Shown here: piece after piece, positions 8,749-19,000 of the stretch
How the letters are laid out: each line of letters opens with the position of its first letter
Numbering within the stretch: the first letter of the stretch is position 1
From: Bacteroidota bacterium
Lineage (GTDB): Bacteria; Bacteroidota; Bacteroidia; Bacteroidales; Dysgonomonadaceae
DNA length: 53,477 nucleotides
Direction of reading: 5' to 3'
Assembly: GCA_023437305.1 (NCBI GenBank)
Contig: JAEZGN010000013.1
Location: 1 to 53,477 of the forward strand
Translations under genes and position numbers: made by a program
The notes under the pieces: generated by a model
Database searches by the model: none
The model's input: only the letters and a program-made list of their open reading frames with translations
What the model was told of the DNA's origin: nothing

Positions 8749-10329
8749 TTATTTTTGAACTAATATTAAGACACTAGAGCGCGAAATGCTAAGTGAAGTT
8801 TTATCCTTAATATTTATAGTTTCTGTAGATTGAATGAGATTATCCCCGGTAGGAAGATTTCCTTCTACATATTTGTAAACCTCATATTCTCCATTTGCCT
8901 GAGACTTGTCATTTATAATTTCTACAGGTTTATTGTGCTCCGAACCATTTGCAAAAATGTAGACCCATTTATTATTTTCATTCAAAATGGCTGTTCCGGC
9001 TACAAGATTTTCGTTCAAATCTAATGGAAATACTTCTGCATTTTTTTTGATGAAACGAGTTAACATGCTATATGCATAGTAATGAGGTCTGACTTCATAG
9101 TCTTCCTTTATTGCATTATAAATTTCCGGATCAGGCTCGTATGCTTTTTTTACATATTTCCACAAGCCTAGCTGTTGCATTTCCGAATAGCTTCCGTTTC
9201 TACTATAGTATTGATCTATCAACGACCAGTAACTTACACCAGCAGCACCTCCGTTAAGCAAATTGATAGCAATACGAGTCAGGAGGACACCTCGTTCATA
9301 TTTGTCAATATCTAACTGACGTGAAGAGCCCGAAGTTTGGTTAGAACCGAACTCCCCTACAAAGTGTTTCTTCCCGCTCGACAGAGTCACATTATTTTTT
9401 TCCCAATTAACGATATCGGCATTCGAAGTAGTGTATCCAAACTTATAAGTATGAGTATTCAGTAAATTTGTTTCTGCCTGTAGAGCTTCTGCACATGATT
9501 TTATATAGTTAGGGCTACCATCTGTATTGTCTGATAGATTGAACTCTACTTTATCCCTAAGTCCCATAGCCTTAAATTTTGCATCCAAAGCCTTTACCAT
9601 AGGTGCATATTGATCGGGATGGCTGTCGGGCTCTCCTTGCCACATTGTTCTACCATAGTTAGGCGTATGGCTATCGGGCTCGTTGAATGGAGTTACTGCT
9701 TTTACACATGTAAAACCTTTCGTCTCGATCAGATATTTGACCAATACCGAGAAGTTTTCGGCAAATTCTTCATACTTATCCGTTCCGCATACCCACGGAG
9801 CATTCGGTCTGCTATCGCAAAGAAAATGCTTCCCTGTTGGTGTTCCTGCTATCAAATCCATGTTTACAGGACATCCCCATAGCACAAGTGTTACTTCTCC
9901 ATTATTTTCCTGTATTAATTCCAGTACTTTATATAATGATTGCATTTCCTGCGAATCGAAAGTAAATTTGCTCATATCCGCAACATTCGGGTCATCATTA
10001 TCATTTAGTGGTTCCCACCAATGCGGTTGTACCATTACCCGGAAATTTTGGACTCCCATTTTCTTTACACGCTCTTTTACAATGTTCCAATCTTCAGCCT
10101 TAGATCCGTCTTCTGGACGAGTTAAGTTTTGTGAGAAGAAATGAGGATCCAGTTCGACTCCTATCCCTACCAATTTCACACCTGTAGATTCTTTTACCTG
10201 AGCGAGATAAAAATTGGATGGAATACGATTATAACCTTCATCTATATTGGAACAGGCACTAGAAATAGTCATCATGCTAAAAAGAAGCACAATAACAAAT
10301 GTTTGTTTGAAATATTTCAGTGTTTTCAT
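8749..10329 (-). CDS. Clan GH-A glycoside hydrolase lipoprotein (GH5/GH30/GH39-like)
   Basis: A 526-residue lipoprotein; the leader ends in ISSAC near residue 26 followed by SNIDEG. The (beta/alpha)8 hydrolase fold is indicated by PFNEPDS with the likely acid/base E217 after strand 4 and HFVGEFGSN with the likely nucleophile E326 after strand 7, the hallmark spacing of clan GH-A retaining enzymes. A small beta domain follows from about residue 430. I cannot place it securely in one family: GH5, GH30 and GH39 are all possible. In PUL1 it is the best candidate for the surface endo-acting enzyme, because it is the lipoprotein glycosidase nearest to SusC/SusD with an apparently open barrel architecture. 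Overlap with neighbours is absent (25-base gap to gmhA). Confidence 0.75.
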   Translation of the reverse strand: MKTLKYFKQTFVIVLLFSMMTISSACSNIDEGYNRIPSNFYLAQVKESTGVKLVGIGVELDPHFFSQNLTRPEDGSKAEDWNIVKERVKKMGVQNFRVMVQPHWWEPLNDNDDPNVADMSKFTFDSQEMQSLYKVLELIQENNGEVTLVLWGCPVNMDLIAGTPTGKHFLCDSRPNAPWVCGTDKYEEFAENFSVLVKYLIETKGFTCVKAVTPFNEPDSHTPNYGRTMWQGEPDSHPDQYAPMVKALDAKFKAMGLRDKVEFNLSDNTDGSPNYIKSCAEALQAETNLLNTHTYKFGYTTSNADIVNWEKNNVTLSSGKKHFVGEFGSNQTSGSSRQLDIDKYERGVLLTRIAINLLNGGAAGVSYWSLIDQYYSRNGSYSEMQQLGLWKYVKKAYEPDPEIYNAIKEDYEVRPHYYAYSMLTRFIKKNAEVFPLDLNENLVAGTAILNENNKWVYIFANGSEHNKPVEIINDKSQANGEYEVYKYVEGNLPTGDNLIQSTETINIKDKTSLSISRSSVLILVQK

Positions 10330-10354
10330 TGATTAACTTTTTTATAAAATCCAA

Positions 10355-10933
10355 TTATTCAAAACCTAGTTGTTTTTCTATCGCTTGAATCAAAATATGT
10401 ATTACTTGAATATGTATCTCTTGCACCCGGTCGGAAAAATCAACTTTCGGTGCAGCAATTACAATATCACTCAATGCAGAGAGACGATTATCGCCGGTAG
10501 AGGTTAGTGCTAAAACTTTCATTTTTTTTAGATGGGCACTTTCAACTGCCTTCACTATATTATTAGAGTTACCACTGGTACTGATAGCCAATAATACATC
10601 CCCTTCGCATCCCACTCCTTCAACATAGCGGGAATATATTTCGTCGAACGAAAAATCATTTCCTACACATGTTATGTATGCCGGATCATTTACTGAAATG
10701 GCAGGTAAAGACGTTCTATTTTTACGATAGCGTCCCGTCAACTCTTCTGCAAAATGCGTAGCATCGCAAAGAGATCCTCCATTGCCACAACTAATAATTT
10801 TATTCCCCTTCTTCAATGAATCAGAGAGTAATATAGCAGCCCGTTCAATGACTTCTATTGTTTCAGGATTGCTCCAAAAACTATCGACCTCCTTTAATAT
10901 TACTTGCGAGCTTTCTCTTATCAAATTTTTCAT
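10355..10933 (-). CDS. gmhA: GmhA-type phosphosugar (sedoheptulose-7-phosphate) isomerase
   Basis: A 192-residue cytoplasmic SIS-domain protein, the same length as Escherichia coli GmhA and collinear with it. Shared blocks include SCGNGGS, CDATHFAEELTGRYR, CVGNDF, SRYVEGVG, EGDVLLAISTSGNS, and QEIHIQVIHILIQ at the end. The residues known as metal or catalytic ligands in GmhA correspond here to H60, E64, Q171 and H179 and are all present. GmhA converts sedoheptulose-7-phosphate to D-glycero-D-manno-heptose-7-phosphate for LPS core synthesis. Its place between a ROK kinase (10-base gap) and a glycosidase gene in PUL1 is unexpected. Either it serves as an aldose/ketose phosphate isomerase for a sugar freed by this locus (for example mannose-6-phosphate to fructose-6-phosphate), or PUL1 handles a heptose-bearing glycan. 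No other heptose genes are in the window. Confidence 0.8.
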   Translation of the reverse strand: MKNLIRESSQVILKEVDSFWSNPETIEVIERAAILLSDSLKKGNKIISCGNGGSLCDATHFAEELTGRYRKNRTSLPAISVNDPAYITCVGNDFSFDEIYSRYVEGVGCEGDVLLAISTSGNSNNIVKAVESAHLKKMKVLALTSTGDNRLSALSDIVIAAPKVDFSDRVQEIHIQVIHILIQAIEKQLGFE

Positions 10934-10943
10934 AATATTGTTT

Positions 10944-11915
10944 TTAATCGATTAGATTGGCTGCTATAGAAAGAGCAGCATAATCTCCAATATTTTCGCC
11001 AAGAGCCGCAGGAACTATCTTGCAAACATCTCTTGCTCCTTCCAGAGCTTCTTTCGATATCTGATCCAAGACATAAGGTTCCATCATATCCTTGTTGCGG
11101 GCATATATACTGCCTATAGCAATAAGCTCCGGATTTAGAATATCTATCAGCATGGCAAGACCTTTCCCTAAATAAGTCGCTGATGTTTCATACACTTTCA
11201 GGGCAAGTTTATCTCCTGCTCCGGCAGCTTCTGCAATGAGCTTCGCATTTATATTTTCCATATCATCGAGAGATGGGCACCATGAAACATGGCCTCCTTT
11301 TTTTATCTCCTCTGCGGCTAAACTACGAGCCAATTGAGCTATTCCGCCACCACTGGCATATCCTTCAAAAGAGCCTTCTTTCCCGTACCCTACCGGTCCG
11401 TCATCTGTTAGACGAATGTGTCCGACTTCTCCGGCATTATCGTTCGTTCCCGAATATAAAGAACCATTAAGAATTATTCCCGCACCAAGTCCTGTACCAC
11501 ATGTCAGAAAAATCATATTTTGAGTTCCCCTCCCGGCACCGAACTTCCACTCGGCTAATGCACACGCATTGGCGTCATTCTGCAATCCGGCTCTTACACC
11601 AAGCTCTTCCTCAATGATTTTCACGATAGGTATATTATCCCAGCCCGGCAAATTGGGTGGAGACATTACTGTTCCCGACTTACTGTCGAGCGGTCCGCCA
11701 CAGCTAATACCTACAGCACGGACTGTTTGAGCGGTAAGATTGAAGCGTGCCATCATTCTTTTTGCTTCACTTATTATATTTCTGATCGTTTCCTCAACTG
11801 TAGTAGTCTCTATTTTTGCTTTATCGACTATCTGCAAATCAGAACCTATTCTTTTTCCGTAAACGATGGCACATTTAGTACCTCCTATGTCAATTCCTAA
11901 TAAATTATCTTTCAT
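10944..11915 (-). CDS. ROK-family sugar kinase lacking the zinc-binding cysteines
   Basis: A 323-residue cytoplasmic protein. The ATP-binding DIGGTK motif lies at about residues 9-14, the substrate/catalytic segment LQNDANACALAEW near 115, and the second phosphate loop GTGLGAGI near 140. The usual ROK zinc motif CxCGxxGCxE is represented by VGYGKEGSFE near residue 178, so all three cysteines are replaced (V, Y and S), although the GH of GEVGHI is kept. No DNA-binding domain precedes the kinase fold, so it is an enzyme and not a NagC-type repressor. It probably phosphorylates glucose, mannose or a related hexose imported by the MFS protein, passing it to the adjacent GmhA-type isomerase. It sits 4 bases after the GH2 gene, so translation is likely coupled. 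Confidence 0.85.
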   Translation of the reverse strand: MKDNLLGIDIGGTKCAIVYGKRIGSDLQIVDKAKIETTTVEETIRNIISEAKRMMARFNLTAQTVRAVGISCGGPLDSKSGTVMSPPNLPGWDNIPIVKIIEEELGVRAGLQNDANACALAEWKFGAGRGTQNMIFLTCGTGLGAGIILNGSLYSGTNDNAGEVGHIRLTDDGPVGYGKEGSFEGYASGGGIAQLARSLAAEEIKKGGHVSWCPSLDDMENINAKLIAEAAGAGDKLALKVYETSATYLGKGLAMLIDILNPELIAIGSIYARNKDMMEPYVLDQISKEALEGARDVCKIVPAALGENIGDYAALSIAANLID

Positions 11916-11919
11916 ATTC

Positions 11920-14322
11920 CTATTTAATACTAGGATACAATCCTGTCTTTTTTAATAACTTTTTATATTCCTGCAAATTGAAAGGAGCTTCTCCATATAA
12001 ATAATGATTGCTATATTCTTTTTGCCCCACTTTATATTTGATGAGAAGTATCCCTTGCCCTTTTTGCAGAGGTAATGAAGCTATCTTGTTCATACCATTT
12101 GCCGAAACCTCGAAATTTCCTTTGTATATTTCTTTATTAGATGCCATGTCAGACACAATCACCTGTCCTTTTTGCAGATTACGGGTGTCATTGGCAACAA
12201 TCAAAGGATAGCCATTATCTACAGGATCATTTATGAGTACACAAAGGTCTGTTTGTGCATTTTTAATGAAATAATACGCCATTTTCTTTGAGTTGTAGTA
12301 ATCTACGATAGCATCCGAAATTATTGGCCAGCCATCACGAAGGTTCCACCACACTATCCCTGTTTTAGGACTAAACTTCTGCCCACGCCACAACTCTACA
12401 AAGAACTTCATAGCCTCGGCCTGCACAGCTTGCGATGCAAAAACAAAATCGTCAAGTTTGGTTGGTATTTCGCCAAAAAGCAAATTCACCTGATTCAGCA
12501 TTAGATTGTTGCGATCGAAAGTTTTTCCTTGAGAAGGGAAGCGACGTGTCGACTTTGTAACCCACTCATCGTTCCATTCTTTGTCTTTAGTCCAAGGGTA
12601 AACACCTTCTTTAGTCATCATTTTGTTTAGACTTTCTACATTCGGACATCCATGATACCCTATTTCACTAACAAAACAACAGGCTGCCTTTGTATAGTAT
12701 GGTTCTTTGTAATATCCTCGTGGCCCCCACAAATGGTTTTCGGGTAATAATTCGTCACCACCGCCATGTTCCCATACTGCTTGACTGTAATATGGAGAAC
12801 TTGGTATATAAGGTCGTGTGGGATCAAATTCATAGAGTACTCTAGCAATAACTTCACGAGTTATCACATCCTTATTTGGATTGATATTCAGCGGTTGCAA
12901 TGTCCAACGCATAGCCAAATCGTTCTCATTATTGCCCGACCAGAGAATCAAAGAAGCATGATTTCGAAACTTAAGCACAACAGACGTAACCTCCTCTTCA
13001 ATCATTCTTGCAAAATCATCACGCTGCGGATAAAATGTACACCCCATACCGAAATCTTGCCATACAAGAATTCCATTTTGATCACAAAGATCAAAAAAGT
13101 CGGTGTCTTCATATACATTGCCACCCCAACAGCGAATCATGTTGCAATTGATGTCTACGGCCATGTCAATCATCGTATTCAGGTGAGATTTATCTCTGCT
13201 ATGCAATGCATCCATTGGTACCCAGTTAGTGCCGTGAATAAAGATTGGTTCATTATTAACAATGAATCGAAATTGTCCGGGTTTTCCGGGGAGATTGATA
13301 TCATCCATATCCAGCTTTACTGTGCGAACCCCAATTTTACAATTGTTGACGTCCAGCTCTTTACCATCCGAATCTATCAATTGCACACTTGCATCGTAGA
13401 GCGCAGCTTCACCATAGCCCCTAGGCCACCAGAAATCAACATTCTTAAGTTCGAATATGTGGCGAAAAGCCGGAGTGCTCACAATCTGCGAATTTTGATA
13501 TACAATTTTTCCTTTACGGCGAAGGGTAAATTGAGCCTTCACTTTGTCAAACTTATCAAAAGGAATAACCATCTGTACATCTGTAAAAATACGTGCAGTA
13601 TGAGCCGTTGTATCGATGTTGATAGTCATCCAATTTACATCTTTGAGGCGAGTAGAATTGAGTACCCGAAGTTCAACATCTCTCCACAATCCGGCACTGA
13701 CCAAACGGGGCATAATATCCCATCCATACATGTGCGGAGCCTTCCGAATATAAACAGCCTCCTCTGCCGGAAAATTACCAATACTGATCGTACCGAGTGT
13801 ATGTTTCTGAGCTTCCATAACAGCCGAACGGATAATTACTTGCAAAATATTTTCTCCTCTTTTCAGAAAATCTGTCACGTCATATTTATGCTCGATTAAC
13901 ATATTTGCAGCCTCTCCCACTTTCTCTCCGTTGAGCCAGATATCAGCAAGACAATCTATCCCTCCAAAAAACAATTCGACCCGTTGACCTTCTTGGACTA
14001 ATGGAGCTTCGAATGTTTTTGTGTAACACCATTGATAGTTTTCATACTTTCGTAATGGGTTCACATTACTACCTATCATTGGGTCGGGGATCAAGCCCAC
14101 AGCCATCAAGTCTAATTCAACATTTCCAGGAACAGAAGCGTCTATTTTTTCCACTTGCATATCATTGATAGCTTGTGGAGTAATAATCGGCTTAGAAGGC
14201 TGTTTCCAGTACGAGAGCTGCCATTTTCCATTCAAAGAAATATTTCCGGCCAAGGCCGTTATATTTCCCAGAAATAGAGCTGAGGTCAATAAGATTAATA
14301 ATCGATATTTACTTATAGTCAT
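11920..14322 (-). CDS. GH2-family beta-mannosidase-like enzyme
   Basis: An 800-residue protein with a signal peptide (cleavage near ALAGN, residue 25). GH2 architecture is clear: N-terminal jelly-roll (SLNGKWQLSYW; WLNGEKVGEAANM near 135), immunoglobulin-like domain, then a (beta/alpha)8 barrel from about 330. The acid/base is likely E466 in ILWSGNNENDL and the nucleophile E553 in FVSEIGYHG. The GNNE form and the N-terminal PGNVELDLM resemble beta-mannosidases and exo-beta-glucosaminidases more than beta-galactosidases. It would act in the periplasm on imported oligosaccharides of PUL1, removing non-reducing mannose (inference). It is 14 bases after susD. A 377-codon open frame on the opposite strand inside this gene is a shadow. 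Confidence 0.85.
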   Translation of the reverse strand: MTISKYRLLILLTSALFLGNITALAGNISLNGKWQLSYWKQPSKPIITPQAINDMQVEKIDASVPGNVELDLMAVGLIPDPMIGSNVNPLRKYENYQWCYTKTFEAPLVQEGQRVELFFGGIDCLADIWLNGEKVGEAANMLIEHKYDVTDFLKRGENILQVIIRSAVMEAQKHTLGTISIGNFPAEEAVYIRKAPHMYGWDIMPRLVSAGLWRDVELRVLNSTRLKDVNWMTINIDTTAHTARIFTDVQMVIPFDKFDKVKAQFTLRRKGKIVYQNSQIVSTPAFRHIFELKNVDFWWPRGYGEAALYDASVQLIDSDGKELDVNNCKIGVRTVKLDMDDINLPGKPGQFRFIVNNEPIFIHGTNWVPMDALHSRDKSHLNTMIDMAVDINCNMIRCWGGNVYEDTDFFDLCDQNGILVWQDFGMGCTFYPQRDDFARMIEEEVTSVVLKFRNHASLILWSGNNENDLAMRWTLQPLNINPNKDVITREVIARVLYEFDPTRPYIPSSPYYSQAVWEHGGGDELLPENHLWGPRGYYKEPYYTKAACCFVSEIGYHGCPNVESLNKMMTKEGVYPWTKDKEWNDEWVTKSTRRFPSQGKTFDRNNLMLNQVNLLFGEIPTKLDDFVFASQAVQAEAMKFFVELWRGQKFSPKTGIVWWNLRDGWPIISDAIVDYYNSKKMAYYFIKNAQTDLCVLINDPVDNGYPLIVANDTRNLQKGQVIVSDMASNKEIYKGNFEVSANGMNKIASLPLQKGQGILLIKYKVGQKEYSNHYLYGEAPFNLQEYKKLLKKTGLYPSIK

Positions 14323-14336
14323 AATTCTTTTCTTTC

Positions 14337-16019
14337 TTATTCACCCGGTTGCAACATAGCATCATTGGTATTCCAACCCGGTGTTTGAGTCAAGACTCCA
14401 TTAGACAATGTTATTTCGGCTTCCGGAATAGGTAAAAATCCTCCGGTTTCGGGACGGAATTTTATCTTATAGGTAGCATTCTGGCTATTATTTTTCAAGG
14501 TTATACCATTCATACCGTTAACAATAGATTCGGCATCTCCCCATCTCAATACGTCGAGCCATCTTATACCTTCGAATGCAAGTTCGTATTTACGCTCATT
14601 CTTGATATTTTCCAATGTTGCCGGAACAGATGGAAGGTCTACACGTTTACGTACCCGATCCATATACTCCTGTGCTTTAGCACCACCTAACTCTGCTCCC
14701 ATTAAAAGGAGGTCGGCAAAACGGATAAGCACTATATCCTGAGTACTATTAAATTGAGGATCGTTTGGCATATTCCATAAGATAGAACTGTATGATACAA
14801 TATTTCCTTTGTCGTCATAGACATTCACCGGCATATATTTCTTTGACCAATAACCCGTTTCATTCCATTGGTAAGCTTGACCCCATTTATATTTTGAGGT
14901 AGAACCATCGCCCTCGTGTGTTGCGTCAGACACATCGAGAACCGAACCACGTTTGCGGAGATCGTTATTAGGCCATTCAGTATAAAATTTACTATTCACA
15001 GGTCCTTTACCCCAACCTGACCCGAAAGGCAATAAATCCTGATTACCTCGGAATCCGAAGTGTAAGTTCACAGTATTTCTACGGTCGTAGTTATTACCTT
15101 GAGCAGCAGTGGAGCATTTGATAGCAAATATAGTTTCATTATTGTCGCCATTTTCACCTATCCATTTTAAGTTATTATCCGCAGCGTATTTGTAATCAGA
15201 TTTCGTTTTTCCTGACATTACAATTGAATATGGCCACAAGTTTCTGAAGTCAGGAATCAAATCATGCCCACTGTTAGCGATACAGTCGTCAACCCATGCT
15301 ATTACCTGATCTTTTGTAATATCACCCATTTTAGGTTGCTTGTAATAATCAGTATAGAATAAAAATATACGAGCCATCAAAGCCTGAGCAGCCCAACGTG
15401 TAGCCAATCCATTCTCGGTTTTAGGAATATCTTGAAATTTAGTGGTAGGTAATATTTCAATTGCACGTTTCAGATCGGCTCCCATCTGTGCATATACATC
15501 CTCAGCCGAAGCACGAGGAAGGTTTACAGGTTCGGGAGTAGTTATCAGCTGTACAGGCCCAAACATAGAGCACAGACGGAAATAGGTAAAAGCGCGTAAG
15601 AAAAGTACCTGCCCCTCTATTTTGTTTCTTGACTCGGGAGTTGGCCACTTTATATTATCCAAAGAACCAAGCAGTAAGTTTGCCCTATAAACCGAACGCC
15701 ATGTACATTCCCAGAGATCGGTATACATTGTTCTCGATGTAAGCTTGAACAAGTCGATAGCATGGGCAGTCAAGTCGTCTTTTCCTCCACCTCCGAGCAT
15801 ATCATCCGCCATGAGGTTGAGAACAATAAAAGAATGTTCTGTTTCACCCCCTCCCACACGTGATCCGAAAGCGTTATATACACCCATAAGAGATGTATAT
15901 GCTTCGTCAGGAGTTTGAGGGTAATTTGATGAGTCTTTCTGTGTTAATTGATCTGTATCCAAGAAATCGGCACAGCTAACAGTAAAAACAGAAATTAATA
16001 TTATAATTATCTTTTTCAT
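14337..16019 (-). CDS. SusD-family glycan-binding lipoprotein (PUL1)
   Basis: A 560-residue outer-membrane lipoprotein. The leader ends in FTVSC at about residue 16, followed by ADFLDTDQ. It shows the SusD pattern: helical TPR-like N-terminal core with FLRAFTYFRLCSMFGPVQLIT near 145-165, and the C-terminal RagB/SusD segment KNERKYELAFEGIRWLDVLRWGDAE near 490-515, ending in PIPEAEI and a final TPGWN motif. SusD proteins cap the SusC channel and bind the glycan outside the cell. It directly follows the PUL1 susC gene (13-base gap), which is the usual pairing. Confidence 0.95.
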   Translation of the reverse strand: MKKIIIILISVFTVSCADFLDTDQLTQKDSSNYPQTPDEAYTSLMGVYNAFGSRVGGGETEHSFIVLNLMADDMLGGGGKDDLTAHAIDLFKLTSRTMYTDLWECTWRSVYRANLLLGSLDNIKWPTPESRNKIEGQVLFLRAFTYFRLCSMFGPVQLITTPEPVNLPRASAEDVYAQMGADLKRAIEILPTTKFQDIPKTENGLATRWAAQALMARIFLFYTDYYKQPKMGDITKDQVIAWVDDCIANSGHDLIPDFRNLWPYSIVMSGKTKSDYKYAADNNLKWIGENGDNNETIFAIKCSTAAQGNNYDRRNTVNLHFGFRGNQDLLPFGSGWGKGPVNSKFYTEWPNNDLRKRGSVLDVSDATHEGDGSTSKYKWGQAYQWNETGYWSKKYMPVNVYDDKGNIVSYSSILWNMPNDPQFNSTQDIVLIRFADLLLMGAELGGAKAQEYMDRVRKRVDLPSVPATLENIKNERKYELAFEGIRWLDVLRWGDAESIVNGMNGITLKNNSQNATYKIKFRPETGGFLPIPEAEITLSNGVLTQTPGWNTNDAMLQPGE

Positions 16020-16032
16020 TTTGCCTTAGATT

Positions 16033-19000
16033 TTAAAATTTGAGATTAAGACCAAATAAGAATGTACGGGAGTTTGGATAAAATCCATGATCTATACCAC
16101 TCATCCATCCTGTAGGCCCTGCACCAATTTCGGGATCAAGCCCTTTGTATTTTGTCCAAGTAATTAGATTCTGTCCGGTAAGATAAAGACGTACTTGAGA
16201 AAAGATATTTTGTTTCTTTAGCAAGGTTGCGAAATCATAACCAATGGTAAGGTCATTCAAGCGGATATAGTCACCATCTTGCAAATGAAGATTGGAAACA
16301 ATATTGGTATAAGACGATTGTCCCAGTCTTGGCCATTTATTAGATGTACCTTCTCCGTGCCAACGATCCATCGGATCATGTTGTCCTCCGTATATTTGGT
16401 TACCATATACACCCGAGAACGATGCCCGGAAATCGAGACCTCTCCATGCCCCGCCGAATGAGAAAGAAAATATTCCATCAGGATTAGGGTCACCGATAAA
16501 GACACGGTCTTGCTCGTTGATTTCTCCATCGTCGTTCTGATTTACATATTTGATATCGCCCGGTACTGCATTTGGCATAACTAACTCTCCTTTCGAATTG
16601 CGATAAGCATCTATCTCATCCTGATTTTGAAATACGCCATCAGTTTTCAATCCCCAGAAATAGCCTATAGGATATCCTACCTGTGCTCTGTAAAACTCGG
16701 GACTCCATGTACCTACAGTTCGGGCACTACCATGAATAATTCCTTCCTGATTAGCAATACGAGTCACCCTGTTTTTATTATAAGCCCAGTTGATATTTAT
16801 ATCATAGCTGAAATCGCTTATCTGATCTCTCCATACTACAGCTAGCTCCACTCCGGTATTTCTGATATCTCCTCCGTTTATATCGGGAGCATTAGCTCCG
16901 TATGAACCAAGGACAGGTGCGGCTACGAGCCAGTCTTTTGTTGTTTTACGATACCAGTCGAAGTTGAATGATAATCTATTCTTGAGTAATAAAGCATCAA
17001 AACCCACATTTAACTGTTCTGAGGTTTCCCATGTTATATTCGTATTGGGCAGATTGATTGGGTATGAAGCAATTGTATAGCTATTTTTATCTACTCCCGG
17101 ATAATAATAACTATATTCTACACTTGAATAATCTCCTGAGTTCTGACCTCCTACACGCATTTTTGCGAGATACTGAAATGGTGAAATCGCTTGATTTCCG
17201 TTCTGTCCCCAACTTGCTCTCAGTTTAAACATATTGAGATGGGTCTTAAAAGATTCCATAAAGGACTCATTACTAATAACCCAACCAGCCGAAACGGAAG
17301 GAAAGAATCCCCAACGTTTTCCCGGAGCGAAGTTTGACGAGCCGTCAGAACGTGCAATTAGAGACAACATATAGGTTTCTTTGAAGTCGTAATTGACACG
17401 TCCAAAATATGAAAGTAACGCCGACCTACTCCACGGTGAGCCCCCTAAGCGAGTCGATGTTTCGCTTACTTTTGGTGTATTGATGAGATAAGCGTATTTA
17501 AACCCTTCGAAAATAGAGTTGGTATTGAAACCCGAAATACTTGAACCTAAACCTCCTTTTTCTGCACTTGTACCAGCCAATACATCAAAGTTATGCTTGT
17601 TTTCGTCTAATGAGAATTTATAGTTCAGGGTATTCTCGAATGTCAAACGACTAAAGCCTAATGATATATCCTGACTTACTTTCGTTTCTTGGCTTGTATA
17701 TTCGGGTGCCAGATTATATTTAGGTATATAAGCCCTGCTTTCTTCGGCATCCATTGTCAAACCAAAATTTGAACGAAATACTAGATTTTTAATAGGCTCG
17801 ACTGTTATGAACGCATTTGTATTTATTTGGTAATTTTTTCTATTATTATTACTATTATATACCAGATATGCAATAGGATTGGGTGCATATGGAGCATACG
17901 CTATCGGTCCATGATAATCACCATTATCGTCGTATATCGGCATAAACGGGCTTCCTCCCATTATCATACCCAATGCACCAAGACCTTCGGTAGATCTTCC
18001 GCTCAAAGAACCCTCTTTATTGGCATATATAAAATTGATTGTCTCTCCCATGCGTACGATGTCACGTCCTTTTGCCGAAAAGATCGTTTGATCTGCATTG
18101 AGACGAAATGTATATCTATCTTGCTTTGTTTGAACGGGTTTTCCTAGAGTACCTTCCTGAGATGAATAAGAAAAGCTGGTAAAATAAGATGATTTCTTGC
18201 TTCCTCCTGAAATGGTAACCGAATGGTTTTGTGTGGGTGCATTTTTATTCTTTATTTCTTTATACCAATTTGTGCCTTTCCATTCTCCTGAAAGAACTTT
18301 ATCCCAATTAGGAACCATCTGAGAAAAATTGATTCCATATCCGTAAGTGTTTTTTGAGTATTCGTCATCCAACATCGCTTGTGTTGTTGCATCAACGTAC
18401 CATTTGTAATCAGGTGCATTTGAAATCCCTATATATGTATCGTAAGCAACGCGTACTTTATCTTCTCCTTCTCCGCGATGTGTTGTTATCAGCACCACAC
18501 CGTTTGCAGCACGAGCACCATAGATTGCAGCAGATGCAGCATCCTTCAACACATCTATCGATTTGATATCTGCAGGATTTATGTTCGATATATTCCCCGG
18601 TACACCATCTACAATGTAAAGTGGATCTGCATTACCGATTGTACCCATTCCTCGAATATAGACTTTGTATGATGAACCCGGTTCTCCTGATGTCTTTGTA
18701 ATTTGCATACCCGGAGACATGCTTTGCAATGCAGTCAAAGGATTGGGCGTATGTAACTCTTTTATTCTATTTCCGTCTACCTGTAATGTAGCACCTGTTA
18801 CAAGTTTTTTCTTCTGTGTGGCATATCCGATAACAACGACTTCATCCAATAGCGAAGCATTTTCTTCTATAATTATTTTATATTCTTTTTCAGCTCCTAT
18901 CTGAATCGTCTTCGGTTTAAAACCCACGTAAGATACAGTTAGAGTTGAACCCGGCTGTGCGGCAATAGTAAACAATCCATCAAGGTCTGTAACTGTACCA

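Noticed and set aside
12766..13899. A 377-codon open frame on the plus strand opposite the GH2 gene
   Set aside because: It lies wholly inside a gene with clear GH2 domains and catalytic residues, has no recognisable motif or leader, and is an effect of codon use in the real gene.
16257..16529. A 90-codon minus-strand frame inside the PUL1 susC gene in another frame
   Set aside because: Shadow of the barrel-coding region; no leader, motif or ribosome site.
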